The position numbers were made by a program, and so were the translations under genes. Positions 1 to 12,409 of a stretch of 64,000 nucleotides of DNA are shown one piece after another. This DNA is from Xanthostigma xanthostigma (Eukaryota > Arthropoda > Insecta > Raphidioptera > Raphidiidae). The stretch spans positions 62,001 to 126,000 of the forward strand of contig OY754471.1 of assembly GCA_963575645.1 (NCBI GenBank), read 5' to 3'. The notes below the pieces were generated by a model. It searched no databases. It was not told the origin of the DNA and saw only the letters and a list, made by a program, of their open reading frames with translations. Positions within the stretch are counted from its first letter, which is position 1, and every line of letters begins with the position of its first letter.

Positions 1-268
1 CAACCAAATCGAACATTTAAAAAAAATATTAAAATTTCTTTTTGTATTAAAAAGGTATTTGTGTATCGATGCATTAAAATTTCCATCTTGCGCTTGCCCA
101 TCACATTGTATCTATATTATTCGAATTATTGTATGCTTAAAATCCTTTTTAATATTGAAATGATGGGGTATGTGTCGGATGATTATATTTTAAATAATTA
201 TTGTAATTCAGTTCTGTAGTATATTTACGTACCTAGTCTACGACGGCTTGTAGTAATAGTATAATGTT
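1..268. other. No feature recognised
   Basis: AT-rich sequence with no reading frame, RNA gene or repeat structure that I can support. Confidence 0.5.
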
Positions 269-355
269 CAATAAATAACATTATCGACCAATTTTTCAGA
301 CAATATATTAACAAAATATAATTAATACATAACGTTTCGATCCCGATTTGAATAG
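269..355 (-). repeat. Single copy of a Penelope-like end module
   Basis: The stretch from 269 (CAATAAATAACATTATCGAC) closely matches each arm of the inverted repeat at 48877-49010. On the minus strand it reads into GATCGAAACG near 331-340. A GAAAC step after a short stem is typical of the hammerhead-like ends of Penelope-like elements. The CUGANGA half of the core is not visible, so this is a family-level guess. The repeat status itself is seen directly from the match at 49 kb. Confidence 0.45.
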
Positions 356-564
356 TATAATGTCTTAATATAAAATGACAGGATATTGCAATTAATAACA
401 TTAAATTATAAATAACAATTTTATGAATGAAATTGCATTCACGGTTTCCAGAGAGTATAAATATGATGTGTCGGCTTTAAATATAGACATTACAATGTAG
501 ATATTATATGTAGTAACTAGTAGTTATGTGATATTATTACAATTGTGTTTATATTATACAATGT

Positions 565-1006
565 ACTAGCGGTTTGCTCGAAATTTGCCCGTGTGGTATA
601 ATTAAATTCTTTTATATAAAATTCACCCTCACCTCGTTCGGTTAGTGTGTTTAAAAGACCGTGGAACAAGTATTTCTTTACTTTCTAAGAAGAGTATTTT
701 CCCCGAGTCTGGTGTTTTTAGCTCGAGTAATTTTATAGAGATACAGCATATTCTTTATGAAGGTTTCTATCCCTCTTTCATCCTTTTAAGGGTTATTTTT
801 GAAATTTAATTTTCAGAGTTTCACGTTTATACCCTGAGCAATTTCAGTTTATTCTTTATGAAGGTTTTCACCAAACTTTTTACCCCCTTAAGGGTTATTT
901 TTTAGATAAAATGTAGCCTATATCACTCCTGGCATAGCCCTTTACCTGTCTGTGAAGTGCCACCGCAATCATTCAGCCGTTTCGAATATATAGGCCCGGA
1001 CAGATT
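565..1006 (+). repeat. Decayed dispersed repeat, ACTAGCGG type
   Basis: It begins with CTAGCGGTTTGCTCG and CCCGTGTGG, a degenerate form of the ACTAGCGG...CCCG phrase that opens many insect dispersed repeats. It contains two imperfect internal copies of TTCTTTATGAAGGTTT (about 749 and 851), each followed by TTAAGGGTTATTTTT. It ends near CATTCAGCCGTTT. No coding potential is seen. The family name is not known to me. Confidence 0.5.
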
Positions 1007-2195
1007 ATAACACTTCAGTTTCAGTAATAAGTATCTATATATCGATTTTTGTGCGATCAGAAATATAAAAATATGCTCTTTGTGTTAAACACTAAACAAA
1101 GCTAAGTTTAATATTTTTTTAAGTTGTTTTTGTACATTTTTTTTCATTTTCCGTACCCAAGGATTTAAACATAACTCTTGTTACGCCCGTGTAACTTCTA
1201 AACTGTATATTATGCTACTATAATGAAATTAACTACAATATTATATTATGTAAATTGTTGTCGCAAACACAGAGTCACAGACAAATGTTATTTTTTTCAT
1301 TGTTATTATATTTAGAAGCTCTCAGCCTTCCTTACATCGAAAAGGAATAATTTTCTAAAAAATAGTATGATGTTGATCCCTTGGTCGAATTTGGAAACTA
1401 TTTGACGTATAGAAACCAGAGCCTTGCGAGATATTGTGTAGTCTTATAACGAATAAATAAGTACCTAAAACAAAATTGATCCAGTAGATTTGTGACAGCA
1501 TCTCGTTGAATTATTACCTCTATGATATATGAGTATAAGTGGATATTAGTTCTGCAAAACAATAAACTTCGAAGAAATTACGTTTTATGTTGCTGCTCGC
1601 TAACTAGGTAAAACTTTATAATAGGTAGTAATTTTTAATTACGGAACATTCTGTATACCAACGGACTTGGTACTTGGTCTGTTTTTAATACAGGATGTTT
1701 TAAAATTGCATGGCGCTGTTGTAGAGCCCCACTCTACCATAAAATAAGCAAAAAAAAACAAGAAAACAATAATATATATATATATAGGTATATAAACATA
1801 TGTCTGAAAGTAATTCATTATTTAACAAAACCATCTTGAACAATTACTATAAATGTATTATTTAAAAAATATATTTTTGCATATATTATCCCCCTCTCAA
1901 ATAGCTTCTTTTCACGCCTATACAGCAGTTGTAAAATGACATTTAACACTTGTTGTGTAAAGTTGCGTAAAGTAAAATAAACGTAGACGTACTATTATTT
2001 CCATAGTAAATCATAGTCTATAATCGTATGAGAAATGAACGCAGCCTGCAATTTGAAGTGATCATGCTGAAAACTTCGCAAAAGAATATTATCTGTATAC
2101 AATCTGAATACAAGATTTAAAGTTTTTCGATTCACGCTAACTATGATGCTTTCCCAATGCTAATTTCCCTATGTGCAGCTTACCTGTTTACATAC
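1007..2195. other. No feature recognised
   Basis: AT-rich and without convincing frames. It holds only a short TA run near 1771-1786. No tRNA, repeat match or inverted repeat was found by eye. Confidence 0.45.
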
Positions 2196-2365
2196 TGTAT
2201 ATACAGGGAAACCGTGACTGATGACTGACTGACTGGTCTACCAACGCACAGCTCAGACCACTGAACGAATTGGGCTAAACTTTGCCAAACAGATAGTTAT
2301 AGTCATCCGCCAAAAACATATTTTTGAAAATTCAACCCCTAAAAGCGTGTAACGAGGATTCAAAA
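2196..2365 (+). repeat. Decayed dispersed repeat with GACTGACTGACTGG
   Basis: The order TATATACAGGG, TGACTGACTGACTGG, CAACGCACAGCTCA, GGGCTAAACTTTGCC, TTTTTGAAAATTCAACCCCT matches a phrase I know from many insect genomes, especially Lepidoptera. It is non-coding and diverged. The recognition is from memory and not from a search. Confidence 0.5.
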
Positions 2366-2434
2366 TTTACATGGAGAAATCACATAAGACATATTATGTA
2401 TCAATTCGAAAATTCGCAGGATTACCTACTCCTG

Positions 2435-2692
2435 TCAACAAATAAATAAACATATTGTGTTTCGTGTTTTTTCAAAAACAAACACTTGAGAGGGTGAAAA
2501 TAGGTAAATAGTCGAAAAACCAACATGGGTGTTATTTTCAATGTTTGTCGGGACGTTGATCACGTGAATGTCATCAATTTTTGAATGTATTAGGGGGTCT
2601 ACGTCGAGAACGCAGTAACAATGCCAAATAATAGGAATGCATCCGTGTTTCGTCTCAATCGCGTGCGAAGCCGCGCGGGTAACGGCTAGTAT
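2435..2692 (-). repeat. Dispersed repeat starting ACTAGCCGTTACCCGCG
   Basis: On the minus strand the segment opens with ACTAGCCGTTACCCGCG then GCTTCGC. This is the same kind of start as the inner part of the family B elements (ACTAGCCATTACCCGCG near 29037). A 117-residue minus-strand frame covers 2435-2788, but it begins upstream of this repeat, runs through it and resembles no protein I recognise. I treat that frame as a chance product of the repeat. Confidence 0.45.
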
Positions 2693-5201
2693 AGTATACT
2701 TCTCGGCCGTAATGACATTTTGCGTCGTGTGACAGTTAATACTAGTTTTAACATAATGTGGTCGAAAAAATACTTCGTAACACGCCATATATTATACATA
2801 TGACTTACCATTTTACTGCTAATATTTATTTAGGTACGTTGTTGAATAAGTTAGAGATCCGCGACACATAATACTGCACTTGCATCAAAAGTGATTTTGC
2901 GTTACAGCCATAAATAGATTATTGAAGCACTGTTGCATTTAATATTTTTTATGTTGGTTTACAATTCACTGTAAATAATTTACATCAATGCATATCGATC
3001 GTTTGTATGTGTAACAGTTTGATAACCTTTAATTTTCTTATTTTTCAAACCTATAATTAGCAATTCGCCTGCTTGTTACAACAAATCATACTGGTTATTT
3101 ATTTAGTAGGCGCATTTCTGCTAAACACAATGAACTTCATGTTTGTTTAATATAACGAAGTAGTCAGTAGCTTTTTTATAGTAAATTCTAAAGACCTGTG
3201 GTTAGCTGCAAGAGTATTTTTTTTTATCATTAATCTCCTGGCAGGCAGATGAGCTTGCAAAAATAAATTATTATACCCGCAGATTTTTTAACGAAAATGC
3301 GTTCTGACGTCGCAGTTTTTTGCACTTATAAGAATAAATTGTAAATTATAGATGATCAATATCTGAGGTCATTAGCGTCTATTACACTTAGTATATAATT
3401 GATTGATAATAATTAATTACTGCATATAGGCGCCTGCAAAAAATTGGTAAAATTGATAACAACAGTTATTTATTTAAATTTATAGATCTTTTCATTTATC
3501 TATTCGCACCTACATTAAACAATATTTTTACAAGAAAAAACGTGAAGTTAACACCTTCTCTGTTTGAAAGATGTCGTTATTCGAAAACCCACCTAAGCAA
3601 AGTTTAAATGAAGTATTTCTAAGAATAACTATATTATAAATGTTTATTTCAACTAAAAATTTAATAGTGATTAGAGGAGATTCTAATAAAATGAACAATT
3701 TTAGTTTATGTGGGAAAAAGAGTATTTTTTTAAATATTTATTCAAACAAACGGAGTCCTTTTTGAGGACAGCTTGGTGTAATGGTTTGCGTACTAATCTT
3801 TAGATCAAACTGCCGCTCATGAACATTAGTTGTCAAACGCTTATAATTTACAGGCAGCAATACTTAAAATTTATAAGAACGCTTTTTTGGACAGACAAAT
3901 AAAATGAAACTGTAATTTTATAAGATGTATCCACTATAGCGATATGAATTGAAATCTTTTTTTATATAGTAATTTTATAAAATTTCGAAAAACAAGATGG
4001 ACCAGGCTATTTGACTCTTATTTTTAAATTGTCTTAAAACAATAGGAATTTTTATTTCATTTAAATGTAATTTTTTTATAGGGTAAAATAGCACTTATTT
4101 CTTAAATATATAAGTTGACGCGAAAACACGAGTCGCAATGATTACCTACTGTGAACGTCATTCTTGCAGTATACAATCAAGTGCAAATATGGCTCGGTAT
4201 CGTTTAGTATTTATTCACGTGCGTTATATATGTGTTTTATGTGTGTTTACTACAAGTCTGACGTCACTCTTCAAAACATCATGGCGTGCATGACATATAA
4301 AAAATTACAGTTTTCAAATTTAAAAAATAATAAATCAACTTCGTACTTTTGGGAATGCAAACCGACAATATCTGATTTTTTATTCCATTAATTTTCGTAT
4401 TCACATAATTTAATCATTAATTTTTTATAGCTACTGTCAAAGACCCGTTTCTATTAATTCATTATTATTTCCATTATTTGGTAAGAGAATTCATTTTTTT
4501 ACCTTTTGGAACATACAAAATTTGATGTCTTCATACAAAACGTTGTGAAAAAATCGCTCTTCCAAACCACTGCATTGGGAATGGATATTCCATCCGTTTT
4601 TTAACGAAATTTAGCAAACAAGTTATAGGGAATTTAGTTTTCCAACAGTTAATTTTGTTAAGAAGAACACCTAACTTTATTAAAAAAAAACCTTATTCCA
4701 AATTAAAAAGGTTGGCTTTTTAATATCAGTTAGCTGTTAGATGTTGATCAATTCCAACAAACTGTGAATAGTTTTTGGATGGTTCATGTTTTTCAGTGAA
4801 ACGTTCTGTCATCTTATCATCATAACTTTTATAAAAATTCAATCCTAAAATGAGAACCATGGTCTTTTAATGATTGTTAATGCGCTACGAGCCCGCCGTT
4901 GATCAATAAAATTCTTATCTGATTTCTACAGAATATTTCAATTATACTATTTTAGAAATGCCAACTCATTTTATACCGTAGCCACGCTATACGGGATAAC
5001 AATAGGCGTAAAAAAATGCATGTGTGGGTTTTATCACTATTGATAACAATATTTTACTTGGCACTGATCTATTTTCACTAGTATTTTATCACTGTGCAGA
5101 ACTAGTTCACTACGCTTGCAGGAAGTGCGTTTGTAAATTTCCGTTTTAAGTTAGTCATTTCATTCATTTGAATATATAGCAAAAATAATATTATATCAAT
5201 A
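2693..5201. other. No feature recognised
   Basis: A long AT-rich stretch. The longest plus-strand frame (4164-4391, 75 residues) shows no domain and sits in ordinary intergenic-looking sequence. No structure was found by eye. Confidence 0.4.
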
Positions 5202-5270
5202 ACTAGCGGTCCCACCAGGTTTCACCCGGATGCAAAAGAACGAATGGGGAAGGAAGGGACATGAGTGCGC
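5202..5270 (+). repeat. Fragment of an ACTAGCGG-type dispersed repeat
   Basis: ACTAGCGGTCCCACCAGG followed by TTTCACCCGGATGC is the degenerate opening phrase also seen at 565. Only the head is preserved before the sequence runs into the palindrome at 5297. Confidence 0.4.
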
Positions 5271-5296
5271 ACATTCATCTTAGTTTACCGAGATGA

Positions 5297-5360
5297 TAAC
5301 AAAAGTTAAGGTACATAAGACAAAAACATGTTTTTGTCTTATGTACCTTAACTTTTGTTA
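5297..5360. repeat. Perfect 64-bp palindrome
   Basis: Every base from 5297 to 5328 pairs with 5329 to 5360. The arms are 32 bp with no spacer and no mismatch, and the centre is ACATGT. The right arm runs directly into a Penelope-like module (5361-5510), so the palindrome may mark a head-to-head junction of two copies whose outer parts are missing on the left. Confidence 0.9.
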
Positions 5361-5512
5361 ATTGCTATGGTTAGTAATTAATGTTTATTCTCATAATTAT
5401 TGTTTTAAATTTTCATATTAATTGTACTTGAAAAAGTCTAAATTTATAGACGAAACGTCGTACACTGAATAAAGAACTTTTTGTCCACAATCCTGCGATT
5501 CTATAATTTACG
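5350..5512 (+). repeat. Penelope-like end module, copy G1
   Basis: This segment matches 39865-40024 in the opposite orientation over its whole length. It contains a hairpin (GTCTA...TAGAC, 5434-5449) followed at once by GAAACGTCGTAC, which looks like helix II plus the GAAA strand of a hammerhead. The partner motif CUGANGA reads CTTGAAAAA here and is not conserved. It ends near CCACAATCCTGCGATTCT. Assignment to Penelope-like elements is an inference. Confidence 0.5.
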
Positions 5513-6231
5513 GTTTGTGTTGAAACAATTATTACAAGTACATTTAGTAATCTGAGATCAAATAACGCCTTAATAAAATACATTTAAACGAATTCTAAAT
5601 TTTCTTTCACACACGTCAAGTTAATAACGAGCATTTAGTAAACGGTGTGACATTTAATGACTTAACATGTTCTATATGACAGTTTTCAAACACCTGCGTT
5701 GCCTCAATTATCTTTTTTAGAAAATTGAAATCATCATTAGATTAATTTTAAAATGCAACTGATGCAGCTGCGGAAACATTATTTAATGGTTGCACATATT
5801 TACAGTTCATGTAAATTACGAATGTGTCTATATTAGTGTCAAATAGATGAGTTGAGATCTGATAACAGTGTTATGCAGTTATAATTTGCATGTAATTAAT
5901 TCTTTGCGAACTCATTCTTATGTTTAGTTTATTTAGATTGTTACTAACTTTTTCGTTGCTATTTCCTCAAATTTTTTTAATTTTTATTTAGAATTAATGA
6001 TGCGATCGCAACAGTGTTTAATCAATTTACAGCACCTAAATTAAAACAAATTAAAATGTTCAACAACCCGAACAAATTAGGTACATTACTACAAGATGTC
6101 TGATTATGGGCTAACTTAAAGTCGCAAAATCTCGCGACAAAAGTAGTGTATGTGCGTTGACCATTAAGTAATTTTTTTATTTTTAAAGTGAATAAGACAT
6201 TTAACTAAAATTATCTTTGAATAATATTGAT
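5513..6231. other. No feature recognised
   Basis: AT-rich, with no frame, RNA gene or repeat match seen. Confidence 0.4.
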
Positions 6232-6748
6232 ATTAGCGTGTTTCTTATTTCGTTTTCGGTCCCATTGGCTAATGATTTAACGTTGAATCTAAAAAAATCT
6301 CCTAAAATTTTAGCTTTCTAGGTCAGACCTGTGAACGTCGCAAACCGAGTTTATCCCATTTAATTAGCATTGGAAAAACGACGTTTTCACTCAAACACGG
6401 ATAGCTGGTAGAATTTTTGATAGCAGCATTTTGTAAAGAATTAAATTTCCCACAAAAAATAGCCTTAGTACTAAATCCGTGAATTCAGTATTTTCAAAGA
6501 TATGTGCATTTAAACATTAATTAATTAAATGAAATCCGATTTTAATAGAATGTTTAAACGCACCTATCTTTAAAAAATTCACGAATTTAAGGACTTTTTT
6601 GAGTAGAGAAATGTCGTTTTTCCCATGTTAATTAAATGAGGTTTGCTCCGTTCACTGGTTGTATCTAGAAAGCTGAAATTTTGGGAGAATTTTTTTTAGG
6701 TTCAATGCTTAAGCATTAGCCAATGGGATCGAAAAAAAACACCCTAAT
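6232..6748. mobile_element. Foldback DNA element, about 517 bp
   Basis: The two halves are imperfect reverse complements of each other over nearly their full length. The left half reads CCCATTGGCTAATG, CTAAAATTTTAGCTTTCTAG and GAACG from 6258 on. The right half, read on the minus strand from 6748, gives the same order, starting ATTAGGGTGTTT against ATTAGCGTGTTT on the left. The fold point lies near 6524. It has no coding capacity. This is a foldback or very long TIR element of unknown superfamily, moderately diverged between its arms. Confidence 0.8.
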
Positions 6749-7493
6749 TTATATATTAATACAAAACTAGAACGTAAATTTATTTTATTGAAATAGTTTC
6801 AGTGGAAATTAAGCTGTTTTCAAAAAATTATTTAAAATAATTTTCATAGTTTTAATCTGTTAATTAAGAGTTCATAGAATATATATTAATGAGCGAGCAG
6901 ATTATTTAAGGACGCTATATTTTATCCAGACAAACTTGTATGTTACATTTAACTTCTATATCGTTCATAATGAATACATATAGGTATGTATTATAATTAC
7001 ATAAACGTTTGCAACGGACCATGTTTCTGTTTAATGTTAATAGCCTTTTTAAAGTTAACATATTGTTGTCCAATATATTGACTAATCTATATTGTACAAT
7101 TTGATTTCACGTGTATATACTATATAGGCTTTAATTTTGTATTCGTTTTAAAATATCAAAACTGATAATATGTAAGCAAGATTAAAGTCTAACAATAGTT
7201 CTAAATCAGATATTGAAATGTAAGGTCTTTAGCGTTGTAACTTACAGGTATCAAATTATCAAATATATAAGAATAAGGATGAGATCATATTATTTGGTTT
7301 TGTTATTCCACAAAAAATATATAATGTCACGATCAACCCTTAACGCACAGGATGTCTGGTTTTTAAATATAAATTGAGCCACTAACGAATACTTTCAAGG
7401 GCTGATGACTCTTCAGATTTTTAAGAAAATATTTCACACACGATAACAAGAAATATAGTATTTGAAATATGTAAATAATGGTTCCCACGCCTA
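6749..7493. other. No feature recognised
   Basis: AT-rich and without a supportable frame or repeat. Confidence 0.4.
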
Positions 7494-8092
7494 ACCATTC
7501 TAACTTCAAAAATATTGACATTTGACGTATTATAATAAAGAAAATACGGTTAATTTGTACGGTGACGCGGGCAACGGCTTATATTAAATATTATGATATT
7601 TGCTATTCTTTTGGACGGTTAACTATATATTATGTTATAAAGTCATGCTTGTCAACTACCTAACTAACAGATCTACGAAAGAAAAAAACAGCTGATTTTT
7701 TTATTTTTCAAAATATTTCCAAAACTATAAAGTTAAGAAAAATTTTACGAAACTTTCTTGAAAAAATAAATAGAATTATGAAAAGATTACCATTATTATA
7801 TAAAAAGCAACGTTATAACATATATCTCTTTGCGGATGCTCCGATTTTTCCCCAAAAACAATAGGGCTCTTCATATTTGTATATCAAACATCCTCCCAAA
7901 ATTTGATCTATCCACTCATCTGTTTGACTTGTATCGTTTATACAGACAAACAGATAAACAGACGCACAGACTTTTTCCAAGAATATTTTTTTTTGAATTC
8001 GGGTGACCTCAAAACGAAAAAATATTGTAGAACTTTGAAAAGTGAATTTTGATCTAAATTATACCATTTCCCACTTATGGTGTTGGAATGGT
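7494..8092 (-). mobile_element. Family B TIR element, copy B1
   Basis: It is flanked by ACCATTCTAAC (7494-7504) and GTTGGAATGGT (8082-8092). TAA precedes CCATTC on the left and follows GAATGG on the right, consistent with a 3-bp TAA target duplication as in PIF/Harbinger elements. Its interior matches copies B2 (14240-16012) and B3 (28510-29126) in reverse orientation. It is a non-autonomous element without transposase. The Harbinger call rests only on the duplication. Confidence 0.75.
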
Positions 8093-8354
8093 AAAATAGA
8101 TGATTAGAAAAAGCAATTAATCGCATTTCGTATTCACAAAATTTCGAAAATATATTTTTATTTGAGAACCAACTTGATAATATATAAATGTACTGTAATC
8201 CTCTATTACATCTTTTAATGTAAATTTTTGTTCACCAAATCTAAACGTAGTTTAAAAAGTAGTCTCGATACTTTGACTTCTATAGCCACAAAGACTTCTA
8301 ATCTGTCGGATAAGAAGCCAAAGTTTGTATAATTTTCACAAAGTGATAGTCAAG

Positions 8355-8440
8355 ATAGCTCTCGAAATGTACATCCACTAATAAACTTGTTGTGGTAAGA
8401 AGTAACTATTCTCTATTTTTTATTAATTAATTGTGAATTC
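8355..8440 (+). repeat. Fragment of the 56.4-kb palindrome family
   Basis: GAAATGTACATCCACTAATA and GTAAGAAGTAACTATTCT match the plus arm of the palindrome at 56318-56518. This is one half-arm only, preceded by a degenerate hairpin. It is a dispersed module of probable Penelope-like origin. Confidence 0.55.
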
Positions 8441-9194
8441 GAGCATACGAGGTAAACGGTTGCACTCGGGCTAAGCCAGACGAGACAACTTACAATATAA
8501 ATCCGAAATGATATATGGAAATTGATTTGAACATCTCACGTTTAGTAAATTAACGTAAAAAATACATGAATATTTAAAAGCAAAAAAACATTGAAAACAA
8601 TAATTACTATTCACGGTTATTATTATAAAAACGGTTTAGATCTAACAACTTAATGAGTAAGAAGAGAGATGATGTAAAGCTTTTACTAATGACTTGTGAG
8701 TAACGAGTAATGACATCAAGACTGTTGTAGTAGAAAGTTCAAGCACCCGTTGTTACAACATCGCACGAATGCGAATATTATGCGATGGATATGTTTACAC
8801 ACATAAATTAGCCTATGCATACGTCTGCCAAATATTATATCTTTAAGGCGTGAGTTTTGCTGGCAATCGAACAAGTACATCCTCTTTAAGAAATCACAAA
8901 TTTTGCAGGAATAAAAATAGAAGTTTGACGATTACGAAAGTTATATGCATTTTGGAGAAAGTAATTTGTCCAACGCGTTTTTTTTTCATTTCACCGCACC
9001 AAATAGAGGGATATGATATAATATTGCAAGGCTTTATTATGGCCTACAAAAAGTTATCAAAAAATTTACCTATGTTTAAAATGTGGCCAGATTTTGAAAT
9101 TACTGTCACTGTGTATAAAACTTGAATGGTGGATATTAAGTGTCTTATGGCTGTCGATTTTTTATTTTATAATTATAAAGGGCATGTATTCAAT
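8441..9194. other. No feature recognised
   Basis: The 91-residue frame at 8850-9125 shows no domain or repeat and I do not accept it as a gene. Nothing else is seen. Confidence 0.4.
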
Positions 9195-9848
9195 GCGGCG
9201 ACAAATTAATCTGAATTAGGGATTATAAAAAAATTAAAGTGAGTAGCAAAAATAGTAGGTTGGCAGCTGCTGAGGAGGATAGTATTAATTAAAAAGTAGC
9301 AACTCATAATAATCAGTTGTAAGCTTCGTTTTAATTCAAACTTGCATCGAGTTTCTGTTTTGGTAACTGAAATTATTGTTGAGCGGAAACTTGACGGCGG
9401 GTGAAAAATAGAAAATGGGCATTCCTAAATTAATAAATTATACAATTGAGATTCTGTCATATATTTAAAGTTATAATCTAACAATAAACAAAGAAAAAAC
9501 ATTCAGAACCGTAATATAAAAACGCCATTGCATCGACACAACCCCGTAATTGTTTTTAAAGATCTCTCCCCAAACGCCCTCTCCTTTTCACTGTGCAAAA
9601 AAAATGACATAGCATCGACACGATCCCGTAATTGTTTTTTAAAGAACTCCCCCAAACGCCCTCCCCTTTTCACAGTGCAAAAAATAACACCATCGCATCG
9701 ACACGATTCCGTAATTGTTTTTTCAAAGAACTCCTCTCAAACGCCCTCCCCTCTTCAGTAGTTGTTATAATAGAATCTTTGTCACCATGTCATTATTTAT
9801 AGTACCTCGCCTATGAATTCAATTGACTTGTTTAATATGTTCGCTACC
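9195..9848 (+). mobile_element. Non-autonomous repeat family E, copy E1
   Basis: It shares its whole layout with E2 (30786-31243), from GCGACAAATTAATCTG at the left to CGCTACC at the right. The ends are weakly inverted (GCGACA.. against GCGAACA..). There is no coding potential. It differs from E2 mainly by carrying three tandem copies of an inner unit where E2 has one. Confidence 0.7.
9528..9762 (+). repeat. Three tandem units of about 82 bp inside E1
   Basis: The phrase GCATCGACAC starts at 9530, 9612 and 9695, so the spacing is 82 and 83 bp. Each unit runs through CCGTAATTGTTTTT, CAAACGCCCTC and TTTTCA(C/G). E2 has a single unit at 31075. The apparent 77-residue frame across the array is a by-product of the repeat. 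Confidence 0.85.
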
Positions 9849-11279
9849 ATAAAGTAGCAGCCATTATTTAGCTGTTGTTATAACTTGCGTTTGAAGCTCA
9901 TCTAATATAATTATTGCTAAAATATTTAATCACTGTCAAGTTATTTTTTTAGTTGCAAATAGTTAGTCGACCTTTAAATTGTTAGTCGTCTAGAAAATAA
10001 TAAGCTATTATAAAGTTCCACTATCAAAATGTTTTAACTATTCACACAAGGACACTTTAAGCATAGTATGGAATATGGATATGTTCCCAAAGGACGCCTA
10101 AATTTGAAATTTCAATTACTTATTATTTGGGAAAAATATGGAACTATAATTTCGATATCAATATTTTCAACCATAATTTACTTATAATGTTTTTATTTAT
10201 TTCAAATGTTCAATGATTGAAATAAATATTTTTTTACCTACAATATAATTAAAATTTATAAAATTTACCTTTGGGTGCCCGGAACTAATAACTATACATA
10301 ATCGTTCATTTTACGACCGGTATACAGGATTGTAAAGTAGCTATTTTATATGGACAAGGATAAAAAATATATTATGGCTACAGAAATAGGTACTCTTAAT
10401 TTATTAATATAGTTTCAGTTTAGGTTAGTTGATAAATTCGAAAAATGAACTAGCTTATAACACATACCTTAACGCCAATGCACTTTTCTCATTATAACTA
10501 TGACGTCATTATGATACAAGTTCAAGTTGCGAACTTTTCATGGGTAAGCTGAATGAAAAGAAAAACAAGTTTAAAAGTGAGGTTCTCTTTGCGATAAGAT
10601 TAATCAGATGACACTAAAATACATTGCAGACATCAGAGTCGAATTACAGACGTGCTGTGTTTAGTTCTTAAACATTTTTTAACGCTCTCAAATAAAATGC
10701 AGTTTGTTTAGCGGTGTGTTTCTCTGTGTCAGATGATACTGGTATAATTGGCGTACAAATAATAATATGCAGTAACGTATCATTAATATTGAACGCGGTT
10801 CGACGCACCCTGCAGCTTTTGAACATGTGTATATTATTGTGTGCACTTTTGCTAGACGCGTTTCTCAATCAGTACGGCCGCGTCAAATAACGAAATGTAA
10901 GAACAAAAATTTGTAATCCATATATTCGACGTTAGATACTATAAGTCCAAAAATTTTAATATAAATGGCTGATATCAAAAACTATAGTGACATGGTTTTT
11001 ATTAAAGTTGTGACTTAAGTAAATTTACTCCAAAAATTTTGAATTGAAAAATCCAATGATAAATTTATATATCTAACAAAGTTATTGTGAGTGTTTTTTT
11101 AGCAAAATGTTTACAGTTCGAATATACAAAAAAATAACACGTTTCAATACAAACGTTGATAGTAAAAGTCATCCCACTGAAAACAATTCTTGTAAAAATA
11201 AGACCTAGTCAGCTGGTGATACCGTAGCGGTAAAACGTTATATGTATAATGGTGCCAAGTCCATTTAATTGTGAAATAT
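9849..11279. other. No feature recognised
   Basis: AT-rich. A 66-residue minus-strand frame at 10668-10868 has no recognisable domain. No repeat match was found. Confidence 0.4.
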
Positions 11280-11730
11280 TAAAACTTGGCTAGCTAAAGC
11301 TAACAGAATTAAAATTTTCTTCTTCCACTTCAAGGGCCGAACATTTCAGTCATTCGTATAGAATATTCTTAGCGAACTCTGAAATCTGCAAAGTTTTAGA
11401 TTTCAGTTCTTTTTGTAAGAAGTTGCGTATACATTATAAATTTAGCCAGCATGTCAAATTTCGACTTAGGGATACTTTTTTATTAGATTTATAGAAACCT
11501 TCGTATCAAATTTGAGCTTTCTAGGACCATGGAAAATACCCTAAAGGTTTTGATGATAGTCAGTCAGTGAGTGACGAAATCAATGAACTTTGCAGATTAA
11601 CAAATTTTAAAGCTGTAAAATGAAATTCAGCATATTACATAATCTTCGTGACGCTATTTTAACCTGAAAGTTTCAGATTTGAAATGTTATCCAGACCAAA
11701 ATTACGAGAGTTAAAAAATACGCCAAATCG
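11280..11730 (+). repeat. Decayed dispersed repeat with AGTCAGTCAGTGAGTGA
   Basis: The run TTTGAGCTTTCTAGGACCA, then AGTCAGTCAGTGAGTGA (11558-11574), then TTTCAGATTTGAAATGTTA has the style of insect dispersed repeats that carry GTGA simple runs. It is non-coding. No second copy was found in this window, so repeat status is inferred from style. Confidence 0.3.
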
Positions 11731-12405
11731 CTTACAGTAAAGATAGGTTATAAACAGTACTTGGTTCCAGATTTGATTGGTCAAGTAATTTGGGCCCACA
11801 TTTAATTCTAATTTGTACAAAATATCTAGATACAGTAAACTTTTGTATTTATTTAAAACGTTTAAAAATTAATGTTTATAGGCACTACGTAACTACACAT
11901 AAAATCATGATAGAACCATTCTGTATAGTGTTTATTGGATACCTACTATAAAATATAATGTTCATATTACAATGCATATCAAGAAAAAATATGACCACTA
12001 TTATATCTCTCTAATTTACGAATGTATTTTTTTGCTTTGCTCTGCTTGATATTACAGGCTCTCAGCATAATTTATAATTTAACAAAAGCATCTTAAATAT
12101 TCAGATCGAAATAATATAAATATTTTCTCTATAACGTTCACAGTGTCATTTTATTTGCTTATGTAAATTAGGTTTAACTTAAAGGGACGCGTCATTTCAA
12201 ACTGTGAAATATTTTTTTCTTTAGAGAATTGTCACGGGGTCGACTGTTTTAGTTGAAGAACGAAAGTAGATATTTGAAAGGGTAATTTTTAATCTATGCG
12301 CATAAATTTGGCAAATTATAGCTTATAACAAATGATGAGATAATGAAAAAAAATTGTAGGAAGAGTGTTTTGCGGAATATGAATAGGCTGTTGTCTCCAA
12401 TTGTC
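11731..12405. other. No feature recognised
   Basis: AT-rich sequence with no supportable feature. Confidence 0.4.
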
Positions 12406-12409
12406 AGGT

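Noticed and set aside
2435-2788. 117-residue minus-strand frame as a gene
   Set aside because: It overlaps a dispersed ACTAGCCGTTACCCGCG repeat and has no recognisable domain.
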